Below are positions 12,166 through 23,409 of a stretch of 64,000 nt of DNA, piece by piece. The notes under the pieces are model-generated. The model was not told where the DNA came from and ran no database searches. It saw only the letters and a program-made list of their open reading frames with translations. Every line of letters starts with the position of its first letter. Position 1 is the first letter of the stretch. The translations under genes and the position numbers were made by a program. Origin of the DNA: Ulota crispa (taxonomy: Eukaryota > Streptophyta > Bryopsida > Orthotrichales > Orthotrichaceae); the NCBI GenBank assembly GCA_963920765.1, contig OY987249.1, forward strand, positions 1,986,501 to 2,050,500, given 5' to 3'.

Positions 12166-12384
12166 GCTGCAAATTGAATAGAAGAGAAGCTTTTAAGTTC
12201 GAGCAAGATCAAAAACCGTTTACATGGCGAGGATTCGGAGAAGAAAAAGAAACCAGCCTTGCTTTTACAAGCACATGTGGAAGAGGAATCGCCAAATTAT
12301 CTAAAATCGATTAATTGAAACATGATTCTGTACAATTTTAGACTTTTTCAGTAAGATTCTTAAACCCTGGGTAAAAAAGAATTA

Positions 12385-12715
12385 GGGAAAATTTCATGGA
12401 TACCCCTGAAGTTTGCAAAGTTTGCAATATTTTCATAGATACCCCTGCTTTTTCAGAAACTACGCAAATATCCTTGGACCATAATTTTCAGGCGTTTGTT
12501 TTGTTGTGCATGTGACTTCACTTCTTCCTTTGTCCGCACATTCCTCCTTTTTTGTTTCATTACATTGCCTTCTTGAACATTGGTCATGAAGGAAGTACAA
12601 ACACAACAAATAAATGCCAAAAAATTATGGTCCAAGGATATTTTTGCAGTTTCTGAAAAAGCAGGGGTATCCATGAAAATATTGCAAACTTCAGGGGTAT
12701 CCATGAAATTTTCCC
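12385..12715. mobile_element. Foldback MITE, GGGAAAATTTCATGG family, copy 2
   Basis: The best-preserved copy. The left end GGGAAAATTTCATGGATACC is matched exactly by the inverted right end GGTATCCATGAAATTTTCCC. Subterminal direct repeats of 'GGATACCCCTG' occur twice in each arm, and the inner arms pair (TCCTTGGACCATAATTTT with AAAATTATGGTCCAAGGATA). Lies about 500 bp upstream of the minus-strand gene, possibly within its promoter. Confidence 0.85.
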
Positions 12716-13159
12716 AAGAAACTAATACAAAGAAGAGAGTGGTGTCGCTCGATCTCGAATCAGGATGCGCTTTAAAACCCTAAAATTAGCTTCAAAATCT
12801 TGTGATCCTCATCTGCTCCCAATTCAAATTTCAATCCTTAATCATTTCCATAGTCGGAAAACCTCGACGACACAAAATTACGTAGTGCAAACAAGCTTTC
12901 TGTCCGTTTCACTCCTGGATCCTTTCGACTCAAATCCTACGCTACAGAACATCGCAGAATGTACACGCGAGAAAGCTTAGCTCCACCGAATACCTCAGGA
13001 AGGCAACCGAGAATCTGAAAGAGCACTGAAATCATGAGCTGAATTTCTCCTTACCAGAAAAATAAATCCGAGGATGGTGGATAAATGTTGCTCCTTTGAC
13101 GCAAAAATCCGTTGAAAAAACTTGCTTCCTTGCAGAGGCCAGCAAACACGACATCTAAC

Positions 13160-13290
13160 GGGCGGTTCACACTCCGTCCCATGTCCAACGGTCCAACGTC
13201 CCAGGTCCCAGGTCCCAGATCCGAGGTCCAATAACCCACGTCCTACGTCCCAGATCCCAGGTCAACATCCCCCAAGTCCCAATGAAGTCT
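13160..13290. repeat. GTCCCA-rich minisatellite
   Basis: Degenerate tandem array of short units built on GTCCCAGGTCCCAGATCC with spacing of about 7 bp, for example 'GTCCCAGGTCCCAGGTCCCA' around 13197. GC-rich compared with its surroundings. Confidence 0.7.
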
Positions 13291-13299
13291 CAGAATCTC

Positions 13300-14630
13300 A
13301 TAATTGAGAGTCTGAAATTGGGATTTGGCAGTTCACATTTATGTTTCAAGTTCCACGTCTTGATTCATGGCATTTTGTCTACATCACATCATTTTTGGAA
13401 GTTTTGGAGTCAAGACAGAGGAATTTGCTTCAAGGTTTAGGTCAACCATTTTGCTTGACCTATTGTTTAGCTCAAATTCCCAGCATTTTTGTATAAAATA
13501 ATTATGACTTTATTTGATACGCCTTCTTGTAACCAAGCATATCTAGAATTTTGCATTGAGGTAGGATTGGTAGGATGGAATGTGCAATATTTTGTGAACT
13601 GTCTATAACCGCAAAAACTTGCACTTTAGGGATTTACTTGCAAAATAAATTCATTAACCCACATGGATATTCAAAAAAGAAGTGTTTCAATATCATAACT
13701 GAAGTAGCACAATCAATTTTTCATAAATATTCTAATACTTTGACTTTTGATTGGTTGATCATTAGGGGCTTTCAAACATAAAATCTAGCCTATGAGTTTC
13801 TCACCTCACAGGTATTCAAGTCACTGGTGAATTATTTTTGTTCACTCACATGTCCAAAGTTTCAAACACTTGTGTGTTTGCATTTAGGGTTTTGCTTTTG
13901 CAACAACAATGCTACAAGAGCAGGACTAGCACAAGCACAAGCAGCGCAAGTTAAAGGAGCAAGGCAAGAATGGAAGCAAGATGGGTGGGTGGCGACCTTT
14001 GTCAGCATTCACGGTTGTGCCCAAACTGGTGCTCATCAAAGCCACAAAGGTGGATTTTTAGATTTCACTCCTAAGGTGAATCACCTTAAGAATGAACTTC
14101 AGAGGTGAGTCACCTTCTTGTTCACTAGTGAATTTACAAAGGTGAATGCGGACATGAGTCACCTAAAAAAGTTGACGTTTGAAACCCCCCATTAATTGAT
14201 TTATATTATACATTAGTGATTGGCACTTGCTATGCTACAAATTCACCATTAGGTTTTTTGATATTAGATAGAATGCAAAGTTAAAATTTTAGTATGTTTT
14301 CAAATTGTATTTATGAGATGATATCACAAATGTTAGAGATGCAACATTATAGGGGACAGAATGTGATACTACATACTATGATTATTTTAGTAGTATGATT
14401 AACTATGCCCCCACAGAGATAACGCCAACTAGCACTAATTCAAGAAAGAAGGAAATTGTTGCGAGGAGCACTATCAAGGGACTCTTTTAAGTGTATTTTG
14501 TGTAATTTGGGCTACATTATTCATTTCATTACCTTAAATATTGGGATTTCAAGTGGTCAAAATCCTAAAAATTCTTGGTCAGCATGCAATCTCAAGTACA
14601 AAGTGTGCACAGGACGTTACATTACCAAAA
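13300..14630. other. Intergenic DNA, no gene seen
   Basis: Short open frames at 13575-13781 and 13827-14108 have no recognisable motif. Near 14060-14170 the block 'AAGGTGA(A/G)TCACCTT' recurs several times as small palindromes. Nothing else supported. Confidence 0.4.
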
Positions 14631-14637
14631 CTACATA

Positions 14638-14891
14638 CAGTAGAACTCTAAATTGATATGATTGGGACCTTAAGAACTAGATGAGTTTAAGTGAGTTATC
14701 AGTTGATTTTGTGGAAGTGTAAGTGAAGTGACCTTGAGATTAGTGCAAGGATAGCACCAAGGAGCATTAGTACTATTGAATTCATTGCTTTGGTTTATGA
14801 CTGACGCATGGTCTGTCATTGAGATATGTGTTATATATCAAATTATAGAGGATATTAGTTTAGAGGATATTGGTTTAGAGGAGTTCTATTG
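14638..14891. mobile_element. Emigrant/pogo-like MITE, copy 1
   Basis: Termini CAGTAGAACTCTAAA and (inverted) TTTAGAGGAGTTCTATTG, flanked on both sides by TA. These ends and an internal 'GGGACC' close to the left end resemble the Arabidopsis Emigrant (pogo-like, Tc1/mariner) MITE termini, from memory of that family. A better-preserved relative lies at 59584-59818. Confidence 0.75.
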
Positions 14892-14970
14892 TATTCTAGT
14901 TGCTATTTCAGGAGGCAACTTGAAGCTGTGACTTGGACGGAATGAGAACATAAACATGCCACACCTTTAA

Positions 14971-15902
14971 CCCTTTAGTGCCCGGTTGACCACTTTTGGG
15001 TTGATTTTGGTACTTTGTGGTTCTTGTCATCTTTGTTTTATTTAATTTGCAAAAACACAGAACATAACGGAGTTGGGGGTTTAGTTTGTGCTCCTACTGG
15101 AACAAATTTCAAAGCAAGCATAAAGAAACATGATAGCTATGCGTATTTTACATATGAAGTTGGAAATCTCATACGGGTGTAACAAATGAAATACTAATTC
15201 AGTGCAACCGTGATGTGGCCCCAAAGCCCACATATTGCACCCAAAGTATCCAGTACTAACTCTCTAGTAGTTGTACAAAAGATGCATAGTTTATTTAGAA
15301 GTTCTACATATGGCATATTTCAGCTACAACATTATGTATTCCATGAAATCTTAGGCTCTAAAGGTTTGCAATGCTAAATGTGGGACCTTGTACCTCAAAT
15401 GACACCCAATGTAGATGATATTGACCAATCAGACTTTGTTGAAACATGTTCCATGCATGCTATATTCAACCGCATATGTGTGGCCACGTTCGTATCCTTC
15501 CAATGCTCAATTTCACAAATCATGTTGTGAAATGCACAGATTGACTCAAATTTTGTATTTTTTTTAAGAAGTGTAGTAACCTAGAATGGAGCAATAGCCT
15601 CTACAATTTTCACTACTATCAAAAGTTTCAATTCCAAAATTGACACTAATTAGTTAGAGTGTCTCATGTTTTTGCACAACAATTTTTTTTGGATCATCAA
15701 GCTTCTCACAATCCTCAAGTGGAATCATTTTGATATATCAAACTTTTTTTTTTATATTCATGTTGCCAAAGTTTATAGCTTTGATATGTCCGGTCTGATC
15801 TGATTTTAGAAGCATAGATTTTGTCCTTGAATATGTTTTGCAGACCGTATAGTGAAAATTTGAGGTGCCCCCCCCCCCAAATGGTTGACGGGCACTAAAG
15901 GG
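14971..15902. mobile_element. TTAA-bounded TIR element, 932 bp
   Basis: The left end CCCTTTAGTGCCCGGTTGACC follows TTAA (14967-14970). The right end GGTTGACGGGCACTAAAGGG is its inverted partner and is followed by CTAA, a one-base change from TTAA. A 13-C run sits just inside the right end (about 15868). No transposase frame is visible. Confidence 0.8.
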
Positions 15903-15931
15903 CTAAGCTAAGGAGATTGATATATGTCCAC

Positions 15932-16815
15932 TGCCCCTCAGTATGTTTATGTTTGGGCTCATTTTGCCCTTCAAAGAAATTTGGTTAAAATAGAGTATAA
16001 TTTGCATTCATTAAACTTGAATCATGGTTCTATAATTCTTATGCACTCTCAATCAAGCATACCAAATTTTAGTTCCAAAAAATCAAAACCCCATTTTTGG
16101 TAAATTCTTTTGTATTAAAATCACAGATTTACATGAAAATTAATTGAAGAAAATTGGTGATGAATTTTTGAGATTTGATTGCATGGGTATGTAGGAAATA
16201 TCCATATACACTCTTTTTATGTTAAGAAAATATTATTAAGTAACACAAACATGATCTACAAAGAAATCAACATCAAATCAACATGGGGTGTAGTAGGACC
16301 ACAATTAAAGTAGATATCTTTATTTTTTGACTAGCTTTTGGTTAAGTGAAAATATTGTCATGCTCATAGGTACAAATTTAGTCATAGCATATGAGTCAAA
16401 TAGCAAAATATGTCTAAAATAAAGAGATATCTATTTTACAAATTGTGATCCTACTACACCCCATGTTGATTCAACATTGATTTCTTTGTAGATCATGTTT
16501 GTGTTACTTAATGATATTTTCTTAACATAAAAAGAGTGTATATGGATATTTCCTACATACCCATGCAATCAAATCTCAAAAATTCATCACCAATTTCTTC
16601 AATTAATTTTCATGTAAAACTGTGATTTTAAAACAAAAGAATTTACCAAAAATGGGGTTTTGATTTTTTGGAACTAAAATTTGGTATGCTTGATTGAGAG
16701 TGCATAAGAATTACAAAACCATGATTCAAGTTTTAAAAATGCAAATTATACTCTATTTTAACCAAATTTCTTTGAAGGGCAAAATGAGCCCAAACGTAAA
16801 CATACTGAGGGGCAC
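15932..16815. mobile_element. Long-hairpin element, about 0.9 kb
   Basis: Two arms of about 410 bp pair along their whole length: TGCCCCTCAGTATGTTTATG at the left end with CGTAAACATACTGAGGGGCA at the right, and GGGGTGTAGTAGGACCACAA with TTGTGATCCTACTACACCCC near the centre. The loop is about 75 bp around 16340-16415. It lies 30 bp from the right end of the preceding element. No coding capacity seen; it could fold into a long RNA hairpin if transcribed. Confidence 0.85.
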
Positions 16816-16829
16816 TGTACACCAAGTGT

Positions 16830-18250
16830 TTGTTGTTTTTTATGTGTACATTGGGGTAAAATTGACTAATTAGCAACCAACTAAGGTAAACATATCCATT
16901 CTCAAGCAATTCTCAATTTTGCACCCTACATTTGAGGTGTTCACTATACATTCTTGAACCCAAAGTGGAGCAATGAACACTACTTCCACAAGCAAATTTT
17001 GCCACATATCAAATTCTAAACTAGTTTGGGAGGGTTGGGATTGGGACCATCAAGTGCCATTACAGGAACACATCCAAGCAGTTTTAAGGTTAGTTTAGAG
17101 TTGCTTTTAAGATCCTATATATGAACTGTAACTTTTCCCTTTAATATAAAATATTCTACAATACTTTTTCCTACAAAGATAATGTTCCATGATAACTTGT
17201 TGAAAGACTAGCCCTACAGAGTTTTCCTTGAATTTTCCAAGACCTTGAAGTACCCTAAACCCTTCAACGCTCCAACGCTCGGGTATGGGTAAGGTTACCT
17301 TAGTGTGAACAACCCTCATCCCCCTGAAGTGGGTCAGAGTCGGACCCTCAGACCCATGACCACGAAGCTTATCTAAAAGGCGCCAGCTCAGCTCAGCAGA
17401 CTCAGCAGAGCAGGCAAAGGCAAAGCGATTCAACATGGATAGACTTGTCCAATTCCGATTCCGCATGAGCAACCCACAGAATCTCCAAGTGCAGTAAAGC
17501 TCCCCGTGCTACAAGTGTCACGCAGCATTGCACTTTCCCCACACCCGTACTGCCACAATTCCACCAAATTGTGCCAGAAAAAAAAAAAATTCCCATCAAG
17601 CTTCCACCACTCCACCAACTCAATTCCCCTCTTGCTTCCACTTTAGATTCTCAAAACCCACAATTAGAACTAAGGCAAATTAGATCGAAATCTCAGGCTC
17701 ACCAACTTTCTGTATACCCCTCTGCCCTGGCTATGGTGCAAAACCTTACGAGCTCTTGACAACGAAGCGCGGCGTTTGTACATCTTTCATCCTTCATCTG
17801 TGGCTCGAAGGTTTTGAATCCTGAGCTTTGTCGCCGATCTCTGGGACTTTTCGGTTCTGGTATACAGAGCCTGGTGGCCATTTCTGTTTGCAAGAAAGCT
17901 GCGATCCTTGTCTTTGTCTTGGTGCGAAGAAATCGGTTGAGTTTGATCGCTTCTTGTTGCTTGTAATTGATTTTTCAGGTGTTTGAATTCGTATGCGACG
18001 TCGGTGCGGTTGTGTTGTCGTATTGATTGCTGAAGATTTTGGTGATTTTCTGGTTTAGTTTTAAGGAGCTCGCTAGTAAAGCTGCGAGCCTGTCTTGTTT
18101 TGGTACTTTGGGTCTTGCCGGTTGAGTTTCATGGGTTCTTCTCCCTTGTATCCACATCCAGGTTTTAGACTTCGTATGCCACGTGGACGTGTGAGGATGT
18201 TGTTGTTGTCGTATTGATTTCTGAGGCTTTTGGGATTCTTCTGGTTGGAT
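16830..18250. other. Upstream region of the F-box gene
   Basis: No protein-coding exon supported. From about 17200 the composition becomes GC-richer, and 17570-18230 has the look of a transcribed leader. Candidate 3' splice sites occur (for example TTTTTCAG near 17979) but I cannot fix an exon structure. Confidence 0.35.
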
Positions 18251-18253
18251 TAA

Positions 18254-18583
18254 CCCTTAAACGTCCCATGGACTTAGTAGATACGTTGTCATATAATTGG
18301 CATTTGCTACCTACGAACTAGAAGCTTTTAACTTAGAATCTTAAATAGCTCACTACAACCACATTGATCTATATCCCACTTCACGTAGTAAAGGTGCTGA
18401 TCCGAAATAGCTCATTAGAACCACACCGATCTATATTTAGAATCTTAAATAGCTCACTACAACCACATTGATCTATATCCCACTTCACGTAGTAAAGGTG
18501 CTGATCCGAAATAGCTCATTAGAACCACACCGATCTATATTCCAACTTCATGTAGAAAAGGTGTTGATCAAGACGTTTAAAGG
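18254..18583. mobile_element. TTAA-bounded TIR element, 330 bp
   Basis: TTAA (18250-18253) then CCCTTAAACGTCCC. The right end is GACGTTTAAAGG followed by TTAA (18584-18587). Its interior is largely made of a 105-bp tandem repeat. It lies about 750 bp upstream of the F-box ATG, possibly in a leader intron. Confidence 0.7.
18333..18542. repeat. 105-bp tandem duplication inside the TTAA element
   Basis: 18333-18437 and 18438-18542 are near-identical (starting TTAGAATCTTAAATAGCTCA). Each 105-bp unit itself holds two related half-units beginning AAATAGCTCA(C/T)TA(C/G)AACCACA and continuing to GATCTATAT, so this is a higher-order repeat. Confidence 0.85.
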
Positions 18584-18994
18584 TTAAGCAGCTCGCAAGT
18601 AAGCTGCGATCCTGTCTTGATTTGCTGCTTTCTGAATTCTCGAAATTGTAAAGAGATTTGGTATGTGTCGTGAGATCCTCTCTCTTAACCCAATTTTGAA
18701 GTTGGAATTCTTATACGACTTGTGTGAGGTTTGTAGTCGTAGCGATGTGAGCGTTTCCGCTCATGTATCTTATCTAATGTTGTGCATTGCATGGGTTTTA
18801 AACCTACAGTTTAGGAAAGGCCCCTGTAGCCATGACACAGTTCCATATAATGATGCCCCATTCTGCTACGGATCCACTCTTTCACATGTTTATGGTTTCA
18901 TCAGAATTTCGATAATGGCTCTCCAGATTCCTAGGCTTACATAAATAGTTGTCGACCTAGAGTATGGAGCTAGCAGCTTGACCAGAGTCAGTGA

Positions 18995-19290
18995 TTCAAC
19001 CCTGCAGTTTTGCTGAATCCTGTAACTTACTTTTGCTGCATCCCGCACTTGTGCTAAATTCTGTACTAATGTTGAATCCTGCCCTTTTGCTGCATGCTGT
19101 CCTTTTGCTGAATCCTGAACTTTTGCTAAATCCTGCACGTTTGCTGAATCCTGCATTTTTGCTCAATCCACGCTTTTGCTGAGTCATACACTTTTGCTGA
19201 GTCATACACTTTTGCTGAATCTTGTACTTCTGCTGCATACTGCACTTTTGCTGTAACTTATCCTGCACTTCTGATGAATTCTGCAGTTTT
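18995..19290. repeat. About 20-bp minisatellite (TTTTGCTGAATCCTGCAC)
   Basis: Around 14 imperfect units of a roughly 20-bp motif TGCACTTTTGCTGAATCC run up to about 30 bp before the F-box start region. The unit is T-rich and C-rich on the + strand with few G, so it resembles an extended polypyrimidine tract in front of the 3' splice site at 19325. Confidence 0.85.
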
Positions 19291-19328
19291 AAAATTTGTG
19301 TTCTAAACCCTAAACTTGGTTCCAGGTG

Positions 19329-20795
19329 ATGGCGCACACACGTCCATATGCAGGCGGTAGTAGTGCACAAAAACCCACAACGGGCGACGAGTTCTTACCA
19401 CCATCCTTATGGTCGTCACTACCCACGGAGCTTCTAGAGCGCATCCTGGCCTTCCTCCCATTCCCATACCTCTTCCGCCTGCGCACCGTCTGCCGCCGCT
19501 GGAACACCCTGCCCAACTGCGCCTACTTCCGCCAAGTAGCTCGCCCCTGGGGCGCATGCCTACCAGTAATCTTCTGCAAAGACGCCAGCGAGGGAGACGA
19601 GGGCTGGAACTCCGACTCCTGGTCAGCATTCAACACTACATCGCAACAATGGCTCCGCTTGCCCCCACTCACCTGCCTCGATGCTCGCCATCCCAAGTAC
19701 CTGGTGGTGGGATCCGGAGGGCTCCTGTGCATCGGCGACTTCGACAGCACGGAGAATCTCGTGGTGTGCAACCCGGTTACTCGTTCTTTTCGAGAACTCC
19801 CGCCCACTCTCCGTGTATGGGCGGAGCCTGACTTAACAGCCATGGCGATCATCAGTAATGGATACAAGCTCATTCTAGCTGGAAACAGAGTATTCAATCC
19901 GGACGAGCTTTCATACCGACGAACCGAGGTTTACGACTCCGAATCACTCGCGTGGTCCATCGCTGGTGACATCCCCGCGAACCTCGAGCTTCATAGCCAA
20001 GAAGGCGCGTTCTGTAACAACACATTCTACTGCTTAGCTCGAAACCCTAAACAAGGAGTATGGAACACTCTCGCCGCGTTCGACGTTGGAACGCGCAACT
20101 GGACAATCGTATCACACAATATCCCTCACGGCTGCAGAACTCCGCATGTCATCGCAAGCCACGACCGCATCCTCTCCATCGCCGAGCACGAAGATACACA
20201 ACAGGTGAAATCCTAAACCCTAGCCCTAAAATTGAAACCCTAAAACTCGCAAACATGGTCTGAGAATTGTCTTGTTACGAAATTTGCATAGAATGCTTCC
20301 ACGGCTTCGCGATTTGCTCACTTGCCGGTTGCGCGTGACCAGGAAAACGCTGATTGCGCCATACTCTTCGAACTGAACCACCCTAACCCTAAAATCGAAA
20401 CCCTGAAGCTCGCAAACATGGTCTGAGAATTGTCTTGCACTCCAAAATTTGCATAGAATGCTTCGCGACTTGCTCACTTGCCGGTTGCGCGTGACCAGGA
20501 AAACGCTGATTGCGCCATACTCTTCGAACTGAACCTTGTTACGAAGAAGTGGCGTGAGCTCTCGCGGTTGCCGAGTGAGATGTACGTCGGCATTGGCAAG
20601 CGCATCGTCGCGTGTACAGTGGACGGCGATTACATTTGCGTGACGGGCTGTAGCGCAAATCGGTGGCACTCTGTTATGTACAGATCGTTGGGGCGCAAGT
20701 GGCAACAAGTGCCGGCGTTTCCTGTTGAGGATTCCAAAGGCAGCGAGCTCCTCCTCTCGAGCTCGCCGTTTCGCCCGAGCTTGGAGCCTGTGTAA
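19329..20795 (+). CDS. F-box protein, Kelch/beta-propeller-like C-terminus (390 aa, two exons)
   Basis: Likely substrate-recognition subunit of an SCF ubiquitin ligase. Exons 19329-20204 and 20499-20795 join in phase 0 (CAACAG|GTGAAA to GACCAG|GAAAAC). The F-box spans about residues 29-70: LPTELLERILAFLPFPYLF followed by RLRTVCRRWNTLP. The rest has spaced 'W..LPPL', 'VCNPVTRSFRELPP', 'VYDSESLAWS' and 'FDVGTRNW' segments typical of degenerate Kelch/FBA-type propellers, with the last blade in exon 2 (ELNLVTKKWRELSRLP). ATG at 19329 is chosen because it directly follows a 3' splice site (GGTTCCAG|GTG), implying a leader intron. The boundary between intron and exon 2 is duplicated at 20218-20535, giving an alternative acceptor at 20342 that would end the protein early. 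Substrate and exact orthology are not determinable here. Confidence 0.85.
20218..20535 (+). repeat. Tandem duplication of intron 3' part plus start of exon 2
   Basis: Copy A is 20218-20379 and copy B is 20381-20535. Both start CCCTA(G/A)CCCTAAAAT and end GAACTCTTCGAACTGAACC-like (exact shared end TCTTCGAACTGAACC). Each includes an intact 3' splice site GCGTGACCAG followed by GAAAACGCTGATTGCGCC. Only copy B continues into the real exon 2. Copy A's exon frame ends at TGA 20424-20426. The 11-mer CTTGTTACGAA occurs both in copy A's intron (about 20270) and just after copy B in the exon. Confidence 0.9.
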
Positions 20796-20799
20796 ATTA

Positions 20800-21905
20800 G
20801 TAGCGGCAACCTCTCCTCGTTCCTGTAGATTTACTGCAAATTCCGTCCAGCGTCGGGATCGTCGCTGTCTGTATAAAATTTGTATAGTAGGTCGTGGTAG
20901 GATCCAGCGATGCTCGCCCTTCTAGTTGCCCGAGATTCTTCCTCTACATGGAAAATCCCTTTTTCTTTGTATATGTGTATATAGTTTGTATGGGACGTCT
21001 AGACTAGAACAACCACTACGCTTGTTATGATACTTATAGTGTTGTTTACGCTATGATTTGACTCACTCAATTTCTTGTTTAGTTCATAGCTAATGTTCAT
21101 GATGATAATTACTGGTAATGGTGGATATTACTTTAGTGCAAGTTGAACTATTAAGGTACTAATTTAGAGTATTAAGGTACTAATTTAGAGTATTTTAGTG
21201 AAAATTTAGTTCAGAAGTAGTGTTTGTGTTGATATTTAGTGTTGATAACACTACTAGCATTGATGACATTTAGTGTTATAGTTTGTAATTAGTGTTGCCA
21301 ACACTAATATTATTAGTGTATTGGAAGATTTAGGTATTGGTAGGTTTTAATTTTTGGGTAAACAACCATGTTGATGCCATTCTCTTTATGAAATTGAGTA
21401 TTAGGTGTCTTTGGATGTTTAGAATATCTTTCTATTGTTGCGCCTTTTCCTACTCCCACCAAAAACCAAATATAGACAAGTTTGCATGTAAGGCAACTCA
21501 AGGGCATCAAATGCAAAGTTGTGTAAAATAGATAACATGGAGATCAAGGGCGTCAAGATTGGAATTTCCATTAGGAAGACTCAAAAGTTGTTAGTTGATA
21601 GGAAAGCATAGATTTATAGGTAACAACCCATGTGATCAAAGATATTGTCTTTGAGGATTTTTGAAAATTCCTAGAGTAGGATTAAGTCTTTGGTACAAGT
21701 ATTTTCTAGATCTTTAGAATGTTTTGCACGTTTACATGTCCTTGCAATTGAAAAAGCCCCCATGGGGGAAAAACTAGGAGCGCCCCAAGACGTCGGTAGT
21801 TGCAATTGGAGGCATCAAATTGAAATCCTTTTCTAGTTTTCTCTCGATAACAATACGTTGTGTTAAGAGTCTTATGCTTTCTTGTAAGTTCCAATCTTGA
21901 TCCCT
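20800..21905. other. F-box gene 3' region and AT-rich intergenic DNA
   Basis: The first part is probably 3' UTR. Near 21150-21200 'TATTAAGGTACTAATTTAGAG' occurs twice in tandem, and around 21230-21310 'TTAGTGTT' recurs with inverted copies (AACACTAA). No gene seen. Confidence 0.4.
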
Positions 21906-21909
21906 TTTT

Positions 21910-22196
21910 CACTACACTAAATATTGCATCTAGGTTGCTCCACACTAGTTTCTTGACATTTTACACTATACAAATGCTTATTGATACAACAATAATTTTC
22001 ATCAATAATTATTGCAAAAAAAACAATTAAAGGGCTTAGCATCAACAATGATATCGCACAAAGACAAACTAGTGGCATTTAGGTTGTAAACCATATGAAA
22101 TTTTAGAAAGTTGCATGCGCCTCTAATCATTCAAGTGGTTAGTCATGAGGTAACTTTTGAGGGCAAGGCAACCTAAATGCAATATTTAGTGTAGTG
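21910..22196 (+). mobile_element. MITE, ACACTAAATAGTGCATTTAGG family, copy 1
   Basis: Ends CACTACACTAAATATTGCAT and (inverted) TGCAATATTTAGTGTAGTG. The interior contains the family blocks TTTCTTGACATT, CAATAATTATTGC, GACAAACTAG, GTAAACCAT and AGTCATGAGGTAACTTT. At least seven further copies occur in this window. Confidence 0.8.
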
Positions 22197-22199
22197 AAA

Positions 22200-22990
22200 G
22201 TTGTGATTACAAATTTTGTTAGAAAATATAACTCTTGCATGACACACATGTTGCCTCTAGAGAGTAAACTTGAAAAAAGCTCTGACATCCCTATTTTAAA
22301 CTACATGCAAGCTTACCTTTCTTTAATGACAAGAGGAGAGGCTCAACAAAAGAAGTTCCAACCAAAAGAAAAACTCATCAATGACAACCTTAATGATTCT
22401 AAACTACAAACTTACTCTTGAATACTTGTTCTTTCAATCTTCCAACACAAGTTCCCATCTTGACACCCCCAATCAAAACATCACAAACCACTCTAAATAG
22501 CAGCATTGAATGCAAGATCTTTCACTTTCATGTAAGATAGGAGATTCTAAAAACAACCATGTTCTAAATATGGTCCCTATTTAAGAATAAATGACATGTT
22601 CCGTTATATATTTAATACTATCATTGATGAATGAGTTAGGTAATGATGAATGAGTTAGGTAAGCTTAAATGGTTGGTTTATAGACCTCCTACATTAGTTA
22701 TCTTCCTGGTGAGTAGTTTTTCGCAAGCTCTCCTACTGTTTATCAACAAGGTTTGGAAATTTATAATTACAAAGATCAAGACTAAGTCCGAGCTTGTTGT
22801 GATCAGCCTTTTAACTAAATTTTGCAATGTGTTGTAATTCAAAAACCATGTCAGGATCTTTGCAATTGAGTCATTCTATGTGCATTCTGCTTTTTGATAC
22901 TGGAAAGTTGAGTCAGTGTCAATTTCGGTTGTTGTGTTTTTTGAAGGTCTTTACATTTGGTTGCTGGTCTCTGTCTCTGGGGCCCTGGGG
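22200..22990. other. AT-rich intergenic DNA, no gene seen
   Basis: Only short unsupported frames. A short direct repeat 'ATGATGAATGAGTTAGGTAA' occurs twice around 22625-22662; similar 'AT.AATGAGTTAGGT' sequence is found inside the hairpin MITE at 59092-59308. Confidence 0.4.
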
Positions 22991-22995
22991 TGTTA

Positions 22996-23337
22996 TACAG
23001 TGGTGTTTGGTTAGTGTCAACACTTTGGGCTTGTAGAAAGTGTTGGCCTTATCCAAACATTGATCATAAACAAACCCTTCATTTGTGTTACTTTTCTTAA
23101 ATTTAGGAGGTGCAATTTTGGAGGTGCTTTCCCACTCATGTTTTTGGGACACTAGCCAAATGCTTTTCTAACTAAAAAGGCAAAATGGGAATTGGTGAAA
23201 AGAAAACGTTGACCATATGCAAGCACTTGACCTTAACCAAGCTCATAATACATGCTTTTGAGCAAAAGGGGAGTGGGGCTGTGATCTTATCCAATTGTTG
23301 CTCTTACAAAAGTTGACGCTAACCAAGCACCACTGTA
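22996..23337. mobile_element. MITE, TACAGTGGTG termini, TA target
   Basis: Left end TACAGTGGTGTTTGGTTAG, right end CTAACCAAGCACCACTGTA as its reverse complement, with TA outside both. The continuation 'TGTCAAC' / 'GTTGACG' also pairs. A truncated copy of the right arm is at 4552-4640. TA duplication suggests a Tc1/mariner-type origin. Confidence 0.75.
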
Positions 23338-23409
23338 TATGGCGTTGCTTGCCTCTAGGAATTCTTTTTTTTCCTGGGCCAAGCAGGATAATGTCATGTT
23401 AGGCAAGGG

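Noticed and set aside
12765..12980. 71-codon + frame resembling an organelle-targeting peptide
   Set aside because: Short, with no continuation through splice sites that I could find.
17107..17472. 121-codon minus-strand frame upstream of the F-box gene
   Set aside because: No motif and no splice or promoter context. The region looks like leader/promoter DNA of the + strand gene.
20040..20410. CCCTAAACCCTAA-type motifs as telomeric DNA
   Set aside because: Only one or two units at a time, in introns and leaders. They are plant telo boxes, not a telomere or interstitial telomeric array.
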